A DNA stretch of 31,432 nucleotides, taken from IMG/VR virus record IMGVR_UViG_3300021960_000317, positions 1 through 31,432 of that record. The stretch is one strand, 5' to 3'. The translations under genes and the position numbers were made by a program. This document shows positions 14,219 to 23,134 of the stretch, piece by piece. A model generated the notes under the pieces. The model had not been told where the DNA came from. It was given only the letters and a program-made list of their open reading frames with translations, and did no database searches. This DNA comes from a virus. Position 1 is the first letter of the stretch. Each line of letters opens with the position of its first letter.

Positions 14219-15748
14219 CTAATTAATCAATTTCCTACATTCTTCTAATTCTGGGACATAATCTACTAACTTAATATTTCTTGATTTATCTAATGTGTCA
14301 TTGAATTCAAAGAAGGTCTTTAATGTGTCTATGTTACAAGAATAGTTAGGATCAGAATAATGATCAAAGATAGTATCAATCATCGACTTATTATCTCTGG
14401 CATCAGTGTAATACATCTTGGTCTGTTTGATTTTGGTCATCGAGTCAATTACTAATGCAGGATTAGGATGATTAAGTATAGTAATGCTATCGTCATTCCA
14501 GTAGGTCTGTTGTAGAAACATAGTGCTATCTGGAAACTCCCTATCAACAAACTCGTAGAGCAAGTGCAAATTCGTTATGTTCCAAATTCCCGGAATAGCT
14601 TCGAATGAAATATAAAAACCTGCATCCTTTAATCTATGTATGTTTTTTACTACCGTATCCCAGGTTGATCCCCACCTAATATAATCATTTACTTTTCCAT
14701 ATCCGTCAATGCTTACACTGAGATTTATATCATCAAACTTACTCAGTATGTTAATTAATTTATCACTGATTTTCTGTGCGTTTGTGTTTAGAGTGATATC
14801 TAAATCCGTTCTTCCTAGATCGACACATTTTTCTAAAAATTCATAGAACTCCGGTATTATTGTAGGCTCTCCGCCTGTTGAGTAAACTCTTGCACCAGGT
14901 AATAGATTTGGAACATCAATATGATCATAGGTCCCCCATATATGGGGTCTAGACATGAATGGGTGTTCGATACCTATTGTTTTAAATTCTTTATCTAGTA
15001 AATGACTGTTATGCGGAGCACACATTCTACACGCTAGATTGCATTTATTACTAGGTCTAACTTCATAGAAGACAGGAATTTTAAATTTGTTTAAATCTTC
15101 TATAGATTGTATATTCAACTTAGCCGCCCAGTCCATGGATTCGTGAACTCTAGTGCTGGTAAAACCCATGTCTTGTTCCTTATAGCAATTCTGACACTTT
15201 TCACTATATTCTCCTGCCAACATCTTTCGTCGAAGTTCAGTAAATTCTGGATCTGTCTCCCAATCATCGATGTCTTTTAATTTTTTAATAGGATGTTCTA
15301 CTCCAGTCTTGCTACAGATATAAACATTCCCAAATTCTTCTAATAGATGTATCCATGGATAAACACAGAATCTTTTATTTTTTTCTACTAGTTCGCTCAT
15401 AAACACGATACTTTTCGATGATTCATTATTTCTAAATTCAGTCTGGTATCCTTGTTTTTCTAATTCAACCATTATCTTATATGTTGATAACAAAGATTTC
15501 CAATGGTTCCATTCCTTATAGGGTTGATCAAGCATTTTAATTACATCAAAATTTTTGGCTATTTCGATTACTCCGCCAGACCAAATGTCTGTAATGCTAG
15601 AGTGATAGTACCCTGGCTCTTTAGGGATAAAGGTTGAGTCAATGATTAAGCCGTGATTTATTGTTTTGTCTTTACTAGCAAGTTTGTTAGTATCATTGTC
15701 GGTGATTGTAGTGTTTGTGCCTAAACACAGTATTTTTTTATTAAACAT
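14219..15748 (-). CDS. Radical SAM protein with auxiliary-cluster-like domain
   Basis: 509 aa. The radical SAM motif C236-x3-C240-x2-C243 (NKCNLACRMC) binds the catalytic [4Fe-4S] cluster, and STGGEP is the SAM-binding GGE motif. A domain before the barrel (residues about 125-200) has FCVYPWIHL, Cys145, CQNCY (Cys185/188) and STR, as in twitch/SPASM-type auxiliary-cluster proteins. Residues 1-115 are an extra N-terminal domain. It overlaps the helicase stop (TAATG), so it is made with the replication genes. Reaction and substrate are unknown; peptide or nucleotide modification are possibilities. It would need Fe-S clusters, which fits the iscU/iscA-like genes. Confidence 0.85.
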   Translation of the reverse strand: MFNKKILCLGTNTTITDNDTNKLASKDKTINHGLIIDSTFIPKEPGYYHSSITDIWSGGVIEIAKNFDVIKMLDQPYKEWNHWKSLLSTYKIMVELEKQGYQTEFRNNESSKSIVFMSELVEKNKRFCVYPWIHLLEEFGNVYICSKTGVEHPIKKLKDIDDWETDPEFTELRRKMLAGEYSEKCQNCYKEQDMGFTSTRVHESMDWAAKLNIQSIEDLNKFKIPVFYEVRPSNKCNLACRMCAPHNSHLLDKEFKTIGIEHPFMSRPHIWGTYDHIDVPNLLPGARVYSTGGEPTIIPEFYEFLEKCVDLGRTDLDITLNTNAQKISDKLINILSKFDDINLSVSIDGYGKVNDYIRWGSTWDTVVKNIHRLKDAGFYISFEAIPGIWNITNLHLLYEFVDREFPDSTMFLQQTYWNDDSITILNHPNPALVIDSMTKIKQTKMYYTDARDNKSMIDTIFDHYSDPNYSCNIDTLKTFFEFNDTLDKSRNIKLVDYVPELEECRKLIN

Positions 15749-17139
15749 TATTCAGCTTTCTTAAGTCCAGCTAACATATTCTTTAGCTTGCTCGAGTCTA
15801 CTTGAGCATTTACTTTACTAGCTTCTTGTGGTGGTGTTACTGTCGCCTGACTTTTTATCTGCCCCATGATGTTTGAACTACCTTGGCCTTGCCTGTTTTC
15901 TTCTTGGGCATCTTCCCCTGGATCTGTAATACGTAAACTGTTAAGATCAAATTCCAAATCAACTTTCATGCCAACACCAGAACTTGATCTAGTTTTCATT
16001 AACTGTATTTGATATCTTCCACGTTCTCGCATTGCACGACTTGTAAAAATACCAAACACATTATCAGCAGTATTAATTTTACTTAATCCGCCTGCAATGT
16101 GACTATGGTCAAATTCAATTTCTTCTACTGCTCCACGATTCAACTGCGATGCTGTAATCATTAATATGTTAAATTCTCTTGCCAAGTTACGTAGTTCTTC
16201 TGACACATACTTGTCTTTAACAAACAAGTCATTTGGTGATACTTTAGCACTCACAGGCATAACTAAATCTAAATAGTCAACCATGATAAAGTCGACTTTC
16301 ATTCCTGTCTGTACCTGTAATTCTTTGAGATAACTTCTAATTTGATTTACATTTGATTGTGCTGGCATATACTTGATACGTAACTTACCTGACTTCTTGC
16401 CAACCATCTTAACTTTCATTTCAACTGTGTCCATATCTTTAAACACTTCTTTTGTTGAAACATTAGCAACCATTGAATCCATACGCATAGCACACAAGCC
16501 TTCGCTCAATTCCAATGTTAAGAATACTCCATTGAGTCCTTGTTGTATCCAATTAATTGCTATGTTCTGCATAAACAAACTCTTGCCACTGCCAGAGCCA
16601 CCTGCAAAGATGTTTAGTTCTCCTCTGTTCATACCACCAAACAATCTTTTATCTAATGTTGGCCATCCTGTACTTAACTGTCCGTTGTTATCTTTAATTG
16701 CTAACAGTCTTGCTCTTGGATCTTCAAAATAGTCTGTACCCATGTCTTTGGTCAAACTAATTTGCACAGCATCTTTAATTAATTTTTCTACTGGATCATA
16801 CTCGCCTTTCTCAAGTAAGTCTGCTGACTTAAGAATAGCACGTTCTAGTTCTTTCTGTCTGGTGAAGCCTTCGAACTCAACCATAAACCAGTCATAGTGG
16901 TCTTCAGTTAGATCTTTGATAGGGTTCAGCTCTACCTTAGTTACTGCTAGTACCTGTTCTGCTGTTGGCAATGTTTTATGTTTATCTGCATGCTCTAATA
17001 AAAACTTAGCCGCTTCTCTATAGTTTCTATCAAAATTTTCTGGATTATAGATGTTCTGCACACGCACAAAACTCTGTGCATCCTGCATCATCATTTCTAA
17101 AAATAGTTTCTGTAGTTCTGGTGTGTATTCTTTTGTCAT
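15748..17139 (-). CDS. 41: Replicative DNA helicase (gp41-like, DnaB family)
   Basis: 463 aa. It has an N-terminal helical domain (1-135) and a RecA-type core with Walker A GGSGSGKS at 180-187, LTLELSEG (motif 1a region), IMVDYLDLV (Walker B), ITASQLNRG (sensor/H3-type Gln) and SRAMRERGRY near the Arg finger. This is the hexameric helicase that unwinds the phage replication fork and partners with the primase at 19987. It has its own perfect sigma70 promoter and no ribosome-binding site; the radical SAM gene is translated from the same mRNA. Confidence 0.93.
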   Translation of the reverse strand: MTKEYTPELQKLFLEMMMQDAQSFVRVQNIYNPENFDRNYREAAKFLLEHADKHKTLPTAEQVLAVTKVELNPIKDLTEDHYDWFMVEFEGFTRQKELERAILKSADLLEKGEYDPVEKLIKDAVQISLTKDMGTDYFEDPRARLLAIKDNNGQLSTGWPTLDKRLFGGMNRGELNIFAGGSGSGKSLFMQNIAINWIQQGLNGVFLTLELSEGLCAMRMDSMVANVSTKEVFKDMDTVEMKVKMVGKKSGKLRIKYMPAQSNVNQIRSYLKELQVQTGMKVDFIMVDYLDLVMPVSAKVSPNDLFVKDKYVSEELRNLAREFNILMITASQLNRGAVEEIEFDHSHIAGGLSKINTADNVFGIFTSRAMRERGRYQIQLMKTRSSSGVGMKVDLEFDLNSLRITDPGEDAQEENRQGQGSSNIMGQIKSQATVTPPQEASKVNAQVDSSKLKNMLAGLKKAE

Positions 17140-17148
17140 GTATACTTA

Positions 17149-17177
17149 ATTATACAACTTTTCCTTTATGGTGTCAA
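17149..17177 (-). promoter_or_regulatory. Consensus sigma70 promoter for the helicase gene
   Basis: Minus strand TTGACA (17177-17172), 17-bp spacer, TATAAT (17154-17149): a perfect consensus. Nine nt (TAAGTATAC) separate the -10 from ATG 17139, so the mRNA leader is predicted to be 0-3 nt. The -35 lies inside the last codons of SGNH-like gene C. Confidence 0.9.
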
Positions 17178-17867
17178 TGATTGATGTTGCTCATTTATTT
17201 GTTTTATTTTGTGTAAAATAACTTTTGCTACCGTTGCGTGTGTCTTTTTTCCAAAATGTCCAGTTATACCTGTCTGATCTTGATTAGGAAAATTAATAAA
17301 AATTTTATTTGGGTCATTAACTATACTGTCCTGTATGTTATGCACATGCCGATCCCAAAGAAGCCAATACCATTTTTTGTTAGCTAATAACGATTGTAAT
17401 TTACTAAATGTTTTTTTAAAGTTTTTTAAATTATCTTCAAAATCAAACTCATAGTATGTATCTATACCCGTAGCACGTCTATGGAGATCTATAAATTGTA
17501 TAAAAAATGTGTCTATCTGAGCATCGGTCTTTAAGACTTCTTCAACTTGCTCTACTATGACTTCATTACTTGCTCGATAACATCCTTGGCTGAAATTCCA
17601 GCAAGTTGCATCTAATTTTTTTGATACAATTTGAGCAAAACTTTCTTCTAACTCAATGCTGTGTCCATTAACGATGCTAGACCCAAACCAGGCAAATGTT
17701 TTATTTTTATACGTATCAGCAATTACATATTCAATATTGCTTCTATACCCTAGTTCATTGAATGAATAGTTAACTTCGCCTCTATTATCAGACGCATAAC
17801 ATGTCATTGATTCTCCACGCAACTCATATTGACTAGGTAAAGGTGTCGGTAAAATGTTTTTTGTCAT
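17166..17867 (-). CDS. SGNH-hydrolase-like protein C
   Basis: 233 aa. It shares the array pattern: ASDNRGEVNYSFNELGYRSN, then AWFGSSIVNGHSIE (block I with Ser), CWNFSQGCYRASN (block II) and TGHFGKKTHATVAK (block V His). A central helical part (LKNFKKTFSKLQSLLANKKW) precedes WYWLLWDRHV. It is the third of three adjacent SGNH-like genes, joined to the second by an ATGA overlap. The expected chemistry is ester hydrolysis or acyl transfer; substrate is unknown. Confidence 0.65.
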   Translation of the reverse strand: MTKNILPTPLPSQYELRGESMTCYASDNRGEVNYSFNELGYRSNIEYVIADTYKNKTFAWFGSSIVNGHSIELEESFAQIVSKKLDATCWNFSQGCYRASNEVIVEQVEEVLKTDAQIDTFFIQFIDLHRRATGIDTYYEFDFEDNLKNFKKTFSKLQSLLANKKWYWLLWDRHVHNIQDSIVNDPNKIFINFPNQDQTGITGHFGKKTHATVAKVILHKIKQINEQHQSLTP

Positions 17868-18448
17868 ACTAGTTTCTTTATTAAAAATTTAGATAATAGC
17901 TGATGAGTTTTTGGCCCAGCTTGAGTCGTACTGGCAGACTTGTCTATAAAAGGGGGACTCACCAAATCAAAATACCCTGATAATATTTTGTCTTTTTCTA
18001 CTAAACTATCAATTAATATATGGACACTATCTGGATATAATTTCTTAGTCTTCTCAACAAATGTATAAACAGGAACTGTGCATAAAGGGTCATATTTGTC
18101 ACTGACCCATTGTACTACTATTGGAATATTTTTTACTTCTTGATGCACTAAAGAAATAGTGTCAAAAAAATCTTGATTATTATATTTAACACAGGCATAA
18201 CTGCAATTCCAAATCTTTAAATTTTTTTCTTTGGCCACCACATGCGGAAAAGTTTGTTCTATAAGTACGCCCACGCCAAATGGTGTGCTACCACCAAAAA
18301 ATACTAAGTCAGGTGTATAATTAAAATCCACCTCACTTCGAAATCCCTGAGCGTTGAATCGATAAGTCACCGTACCAGATTGATCTTGACCGTAACGATC
18401 TACTACTCGATTAGAAAAATTTCTTTGCTCTTGTATTATGTTAATCAT
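17864..18448 (-). CDS. SGNH-hydrolase-like protein B, catalytic His replaced
   Basis: 194 aa. The N-terminal pattern YGQDQSGTVTYRFNAQGFRSE matches genes A and C. Block I is VFFGGSTPFGVGV (Ser kept) and block II is IWNCSYACVKYNN. In block V the neighbour's THPGPKTH becomes TTQAGPKTH: the expected catalytic His is Gln and the Pro is Ala. It may be inactive or may bind rather than cut. It overlaps A and C by ATGA junctions and is co-translated with them. Confidence 0.65.
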   Translation of the reverse strand: MINIIQEQRNFSNRVVDRYGQDQSGTVTYRFNAQGFRSEVDFNYTPDLVFFGGSTPFGVGVLIEQTFPHVVAKEKNLKIWNCSYACVKYNNQDFFDTISLVHQEVKNIPIVVQWVSDKYDPLCTVPVYTFVEKTKKLYPDSVHILIDSLVEKDKILSGYFDLVSPPFIDKSASTTQAGPKTHQLLSKFLIKKLV

Positions 18449-19008
18449 AAATTATCCACACGATTAAATAGCAAGTCCAAGGTCTTTGCCCATACTTTGT
18501 GTGTCTTTGGTCCTGGATGTGTTCTACTAACGTCGGAATCTATAGACGGCATTAAATGCACTGCTCCTGGATATTTCTTTTTAGTTTGAGAAACGTTAAT
18601 AATATTCTTATCTAATGAATCGACATAGGTTATTAACTTACTAATATCTTCTTGTCCTTCTCTTTCTACCCAGAAAAATGCGATTTTAACTTCCTTATTA
18701 TATAATGGAGAACTTAGGAAATTTTCTAGATTGGTCACACTGTCTTTATTTAGGTATTCTCCAGCTAGCCCAAAATTTTGTGAATTATTAAATTGACTCG
18801 ATAGTATCTGGTCTTCATTTACTCCAATCCCAAAAATAGAACTATTTCCAAAGAAAGCATATGTAGGACAATCAGAATAGTTATTTTTATTTCGAAATCC
18901 CTGGGCATTTATGGAGTATGTTATCAACCCAGTGTTATCGAGTCCCCAAGTTTTAACTGTCTGCCCTCTAATGTTGTATAATGGAGCATTACAATTATCG
19001 ATCGGCAT
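18445..19008 (-). CDS. SGNH-hydrolase-like protein A
   Basis: 187 aa. N-terminal WGLDNTGLITYSINAQGFRNK is the shared array motif; block I is AFFGNSSIFGIGV (Ser56) and block V is SRTHPGPKTHKVWAKTL (His164). The usual DxxH Asp is not at -3 (Ser there), although an Asp lies at -5. It overlaps the primase stop by 14 nt and gene B by 4 nt, so it is expressed with the primase. Substrate is unknown; virus surface sugars or nucleotide modifications are both possible. Confidence 0.68.
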   Translation of the reverse strand: MPIDNCNAPLYNIRGQTVKTWGLDNTGLITYSINAQGFRNKNNYSDCPTYAFFGNSSIFGIGVNEDQILSSQFNNSQNFGLAGEYLNKDSVTNLENFLSSPLYNKEVKIAFFWVEREGQEDISKLITYVDSLDKNIINVSQTKKKYPGAVHLMPSIDSDVSRTHPGPKTHKVWAKTLDLLFNRVDNL

Positions 19009-19987
19009 AGAGTTTCTTCCTCATAAGTTCGATCTTGAGCTTACTTGTTTCTTTAGCATCTATTATACTTTTTAATACAAACAATTTACCATACTGCTGT
19101 ACAGCCTCATTAATATCTTTGCAGGTTTCTTGCCACACCGGAAAACTTGCTGTCCATCCATATTCTTGTGCATCTTTTAACAGTTTACTACCTGCTTGAT
19201 CTCTATCCGCAACAACAATGACTTCTCTGCCCAAACTGTCGATTATATCTGCTTGTTGCTCACTTATTTGATTACTCATAACAGCAACGCCATCCACACT
19301 CATAGCATCAAATGGACCTTCACATACAATAACAAACTTCCAGTCTGCTAGTTGTCTATCAACATTAAACACATATCCTGTGTCAAACTTGTTCCAGTAC
19401 TTTGGTTTTACATCAGGGTCTACTGCACGTCCTATATATCCTATTAGTTTTTTATGCCAATAGCAAGGAACGATAACACGTTTATGCATATTGTTAGCTC
19501 GGTCCTCAGTGACATAAAAATCATATTCTTGTATATCTATTTTTCTATCATATACATATTCAAGTGCTGGATGTGCCTGTTCTAAATCTTTAAAACGCAC
19601 ACTGTCTTTGGGTAATGGTAATGCTGTAAATTCAACTCGTTCTTCTTCCGCTTTGACTTCTTCAGGACTGACTAGATCTCTTATACGTATAGCTTCAATG
19701 ACTAATCTTTGTACTTCATTTGGGTCGGCTCCAAACCAAGACATCAGTTTACGGAATTTATAGGTTAAGTGTCTACCTGGTTGATAACTGGCTTTGAAGT
19801 TACAATTAAAACAGTGATATGATACTGACCCATCTTGGTTATTTGCTATACCGCCTCTGCCACGTCTATCGGGTGTTTCGCCATTGTGTTCACAGCAGAC
19901 AGCATTAAAACTTGTCCATCCACTGGGGCTTGTCTTCTTTTTTGTAGGAAGAATAGTTTTTACAAAGTCTTGAACGGTGTTAAGCAT
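18995..19987 (-). CDS. 61: DNA primase (gp61-like, zinc ribbon plus TOPRIM)
   Basis: 330 aa. The N-terminal zinc ribbon uses CCEH (Cys31/32, His34) and CFNC (Cys59, Cys62). The TOPRIM domain shows VIVCEGPFDAMSVDG (Glu223, Asp227) and VVADRDQAG (Asp261, Asp263). It makes RNA primers for lagging-strand synthesis with the gp41-like helicase. ATG 19987 lies 7 nt after a TATAAT box and has no ribosome-binding site, so a leaderless transcript is predicted. Three SGNH-like genes follow in the same operon. Confidence 0.92.
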   Translation of the reverse strand: MLNTVQDFVKTILPTKKKTSPSGWTSFNAVCCEHNGETPDRRGRGGIANNQDGSVSYHCFNCNFKASYQPGRHLTYKFRKLMSWFGADPNEVQRLVIEAIRIRDLVSPEEVKAEEERVEFTALPLPKDSVRFKDLEQAHPALEYVYDRKIDIQEYDFYVTEDRANNMHKRVIVPCYWHKKLIGYIGRAVDPDVKPKYWNKFDTGYVFNVDRQLADWKFVIVCEGPFDAMSVDGVAVMSNQISEQQADIIDSLGREVIVVADRDQAGSKLLKDAQEYGWTASFPVWQETCKDINEAVQQYGKLFVLKSIIDAKETSKLKIELMRKKLYADR

Positions 19988-19994
19988 ATACTAT

Positions 19995-20023
19995 ATTATA
20001 CGCTAGTTTACACAAAAAATCAA
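19995..20023 (-). promoter_or_regulatory. Sigma70-type promoter for the primase operon
   Basis: Minus strand TTGATT (20023-20018), 17-bp spacer, TATAAT (20000-19995). The gap to ATG 19987 is 7 nt, so the transcript should begin at the start codon or 1-2 nt before it. Confidence 0.82.
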
Positions 20024-20029
20024 GTATTT

Positions 20030-22639
20030 CTACGATATTCTGAACCACTCGCTTACTGTGGAACTATAAACGTAGCTAACCTTGGTGTCAGTGACAAGAG
20101 CAATGTTCGATTCTGGAGCTGTTACTGATACCCATGGTGACAGTACTCGGAATGTTTCAACAGCTACATTTGATGATATCGAAATTACTGTTCCGTCAAC
20201 GTTAGCATTAGGTAGTTTAACATCAGCCCAAAAACTAACTGGTGGTACAGCAGGTGTAGGAGTAATCAATACATGCGTAGTATGTACATTAGCTGTGATT
20301 GCTAGGTTAGCAGTTGGCAGATAATGCTGTAGTGTAACTTTCGAATCACCGGAATCAACATATCCTTTCATTGCAACATTGGCTGTTGTAACCTTGTTAT
20401 CTGTATAGCCAATTTGACCTATATTGGCAGTTAGTACTTTGTTGTCTGTATAACCAATTTGCCCGATATTGGCAGTTAGTACCGTGTTGTTTGTATAACC
20501 AATTTGCCCGATATTGGCTGTATTAACTCTTGATGTGATAACACTGTCTTGTACAGTGTTCGCGAAATCAGTATACCCTTTGATTCCGATATTAGCTGTT
20601 GTAACTTTGTTGTCAGTGTAACCTATCTGCCCGATGTTGGCTGTGTTTATTGCTGTGGTTACTCCTGTAATAGCATCTGCTTGTATAGTATTGGCAAAAT
20701 CAACATACCCTTTCAGCCCAATATTTGCTGTTTCTACTTCTGAAGTAATAGCACCGGCTTGTATAGTGTTAGCTGTGGTAACTTGATCATTTATGTACCC
20801 AATAATTCCAACGTTGGCTGAGTTTAACCCTGTTACAATCTGGTCAGATTGTACTGTGTTAGCAAAGTTAATATACCCCAGTATACCAATGTTAGCTGTT
20901 AGAACTGCATTATCTGTGTAGCCTATTTGCCCAATGTTGGATATATTAATTTGATCGAGAGTATAACCTATTTGTCCAATGTTAGCAGTTGTAACTTTAT
21001 TGTCTGTGTAACCGATCTGTCCAAGATTTGCTGTTGTAACTTTGTTGTCTGTGTAGCCTATTTGTCCAATATTTGCTGTGTTTACTCTAGTAGTAATAAC
21101 ACTGTCTTGTACAGTATTAGCAAAATCAGTGTAACCTTTCATACCCACATTAGCTGTTGTTATTGCTGTGGTTAGTGTAGTGTATGCGTTAGCATCATCG
21201 TTGATTGCCGCGGCTATCTCTACCAATGTATCTAGTGCCGCAGGTGCCGCACCTATCAATGAAGTAAATTCGCTGTCAACGTATCCTTTCATACCGATGT
21301 TAGCTGTTGTTACTTGATTGCCTATGTATCCAATGATAGCTACATTAGAAGCACTAATTTGTTGTGATTGGATAGTGTTGGCTAGACCTACGTAACCTTT
21401 TACTCCAACATTGGCTACTTGTATTTGTTGTCCTATATACCCAATGGTCCCAATGTTAGATATATTAATTTGATTGAGAGTATAACCTATCTGTCCAATG
21501 TTAGCTGTTGTAGTTGAGTTATCAACATATCCTCGCATGCCAATATTAGCTGTTCCTACCACTGAAGTAATAACATTGTCTTGTACAGAGTTAGCAAAGT
21601 CAATATATCCTTTTACACCAATATTAGATATATTAATTTGATCGAGAGTATAACCTATCTGTCCGATGTTAGCTGTTGTAGTCGAGTTATCAACATATCC
21701 TGTCATACCAAGGTTGCCAGAATCGACTTTACCAATCATGCCAATGTTAGCTGTGTTTACTCTAGCAGTAATAACTCCGTCTTGTACTGTGTTGGCAAAG
21801 TCAGTGTAACCTATTTGCCCAACGTTAGCTGTGTTTACTCTAGCAGTAATAACTCCGTCTTGTACTGTGTTGGCAAAATCAACATATCCTTTTAATCCTA
21901 CATTTGCCTGAGTTACTGTTTCGTTTGTAAATCCTACCTGAGCAGAGTTAGCTATTGATATATGTTGTGTTATATATCCTACTTGTACAGTATTAGCAAG
22001 ATCAACATACCCTTTCATTCCTACGTTGGCAGTTAGTACTTTGTTATCTGTATAACCTATTTGCCCAACGTTTGCTGTGACAATCGATGTTGCAACTTTG
22101 TTGTCTGTGTACCCTATCTGACCAATATTAGATATGTTAATTTGATCGAGAGTATAACCTATCTGGCCGATGTTGGCATTGGTCACGGTTGCTATGGTGC
22201 CACTATATGTTGGTAAAAATGATGTTACATTGGCATTGCCGTATCCAGGTACAGCAATACTGTCGACATATCCTTTCATTCCAACATTGGATGATGTTAT
22301 ACTGTTACTAAGTGAAATATATACATTAACATCATCATTGATAGAGTCTGCTATCTCACCAAGTGTATCTAATACTCCAGGTGCTGTTCCGATTAACGTA
22401 GCGATATTAGCCGATACTGCATCGTCAACATATCCTCGCATGCCAACATTAGCTACTGCAACATTACTACCGCTTTGTGCGGCATTAGGTAATAGTAATC
22501 CTCCAGCAGTACTACCATCATGTATTCTGATACTGTCTGCTGTGGTGTCGATTGTTATCTCACCGACTGGTCCTGTATATCCTGCACTTACTGTGGCATT
22601 CCCACGTTTGTGCAGTATCTGTACGTTAGCTACTGCCAT
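20030..22639 (-). CDS. Large repetitive tail fibre
   Basis: 869 aa. Residues 1-55 form the fibre N-terminal domain (VQILHKRGNATVSAGYTGPV, GEITIDTTADSIRIHDG). Residues about 155-765 consist of dozens of short units of the form AN(I/V)G-x-x-GY(T/V)D with linkers NKV, FANTVQ and LDQINIS. About 14 copies read GQIGYT. Residues 770-869 are a beta-rich C-terminal domain ending in VSEWFRIS. Regular short repeats suggest a long trimeric shaft with a receptor-binding or trimerising tip. The start overlaps the BppU-like gene (TAATG). Confidence 0.8.
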   Translation of the reverse strand: MAVANVQILHKRGNATVSAGYTGPVGEITIDTTADSIRIHDGSTAGGLLLPNAAQSGSNVAVANVGMRGYVDDAVSANIATLIGTAPGVLDTLGEIADSINDDVNVYISLSNSITSSNVGMKGYVDSIAVPGYGNANVTSFLPTYSGTIATVTNANIGQIGYTLDQINISNIGQIGYTDNKVATSIVTANVGQIGYTDNKVLTANVGMKGYVDLANTVQVGYITQHISIANSAQVGFTNETVTQANVGLKGYVDFANTVQDGVITARVNTANVGQIGYTDFANTVQDGVITARVNTANIGMIGKVDSGNLGMTGYVDNSTTTANIGQIGYTLDQINISNIGVKGYIDFANSVQDNVITSVVGTANIGMRGYVDNSTTTANIGQIGYTLNQINISNIGTIGYIGQQIQVANVGVKGYVGLANTIQSQQISASNVAIIGYIGNQVTTANIGMKGYVDSEFTSLIGAAPAALDTLVEIAAAINDDANAYTTLTTAITTANVGMKGYTDFANTVQDSVITTRVNTANIGQIGYTDNKVTTANLGQIGYTDNKVTTANIGQIGYTLDQINISNIGQIGYTDNAVLTANIGILGYINFANTVQSDQIVTGLNSANVGIIGYINDQVTTANTIQAGAITSEVETANIGLKGYVDFANTIQADAITGVTTAINTANIGQIGYTDNKVTTANIGIKGYTDFANTVQDSVITSRVNTANIGQIGYTNNTVLTANIGQIGYTDNKVLTANIGQIGYTDNKVTTANVAMKGYVDSGDSKVTLQHYLPTANLAITANVHTTHVLITPTPAVPPVSFWADVKLPNANVDGTVISISSNVAVETFRVLSPWVSVTAPESNIALVTDTKVSYVYSSTVSEWFRIS
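20345..22175. repeat. Coding tandem repeats of the fibre shaft
   Basis: DNA-level repetition underlies the shaft. Variants of a unit encoding ANIGQIGYTDNKV and of a longer unit encoding NTANIG...GYTDFANTVQDSVIT recur throughout. Some neighbouring copies are nearly identical (for example the units around 21750-21880), while others differ at synonymous sites. This points to repeated duplication with divergence. The plus-strand open frames here are by-products of the repeats. Confidence 0.85.
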
Positions 22640-23130
22640 TATATAGTTCCTCCGTCATAGGTTACATTGGCCGCAAACGGTTCTTGATTATAGTATGCCG
22701 GTTGTATGTCTAAATCCAATGGTGCTTGGTAGTTGTCATCAAAGTATAAAGGTTGTTCTTTGTTGTCTGATTCTCTATTGCTCTTAAATGTAATTTTATA
22801 TTTTCTATTTTCTAAATTGCTAATTGTTAACGAGTCAAATGTAAATGTACCTCTTCCATTTGCGGCATTAGCAAAACTCACTGCATATGTATTAACTGTT
22901 ATTTTGTTTATAGGATCTTGTATTGCGGCCTGCACTGCATAACCTGTTAAATTTACTGGTTTCTGGTCTTGATTTTTAAATTCGATGACGCAAGGATTAT
23001 CAACTCCTTGGTAAACTGTAATTGGTCTCTGATACACAGGTCTATTCCTCGTTTTAATTGTGGGGTCGGACATATCCAAAAATTGGACGGTGTGTTTATT
23101 ATCATATAAATAACTGTAGATTAGGGGCAT
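22639..23130 (-). CDS. BppU-like baseplate/structural protein
   Basis: 163 aa. The middle part (IEFKNQDQKPVNLTGYAVQA, then FANAANGRGTFTFDS) resembles the N-terminal immunoglobulin-like domain of phage baseplate upper proteins, which carry fibres. It ends with an acidic, Tyr-rich tail. It immediately precedes the large fibre gene (TAATG overlap), so it could anchor that fibre. Expression is from a late promoter at 23155-23162; the ribosome-binding site is AAGGA. Confidence 0.6.
   Translation of the reverse strand: MPLIYSYLYDNKHTVQFLDMSDPTIKTRNRPVYQRPITVYQGVDNPCVIEFKNQDQKPVNLTGYAVQAAIQDPINKITVNTYAVSFANAANGRGTFTFDSLTISNLENRKYKITFKSNRESDNKEQPLYFDDNYQAPLDLDIQPAYYNQEPFAANVTYDGGTI
23105..23112 (+). 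promoter_or_regulatory. Plus-strand late promoter (TATAAATA)
   Basis: Exact T4 late consensus on the plus strand, inside the first codons of the BppU-like gene. It points to the only plus-strand gene of the window; AGGGG at 23122-23126 could serve a TTG start at 23135. Confidence 0.65.
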
Positions 23131-23134
23131 TTAA

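Noticed and set aside
20549-22646. Plus-strand open frames across the fibre gene, with Cys-rich repeats
   Set aside because: They are antisense images of the fibre repeats; no ribosome-binding sites or promoters precede them.
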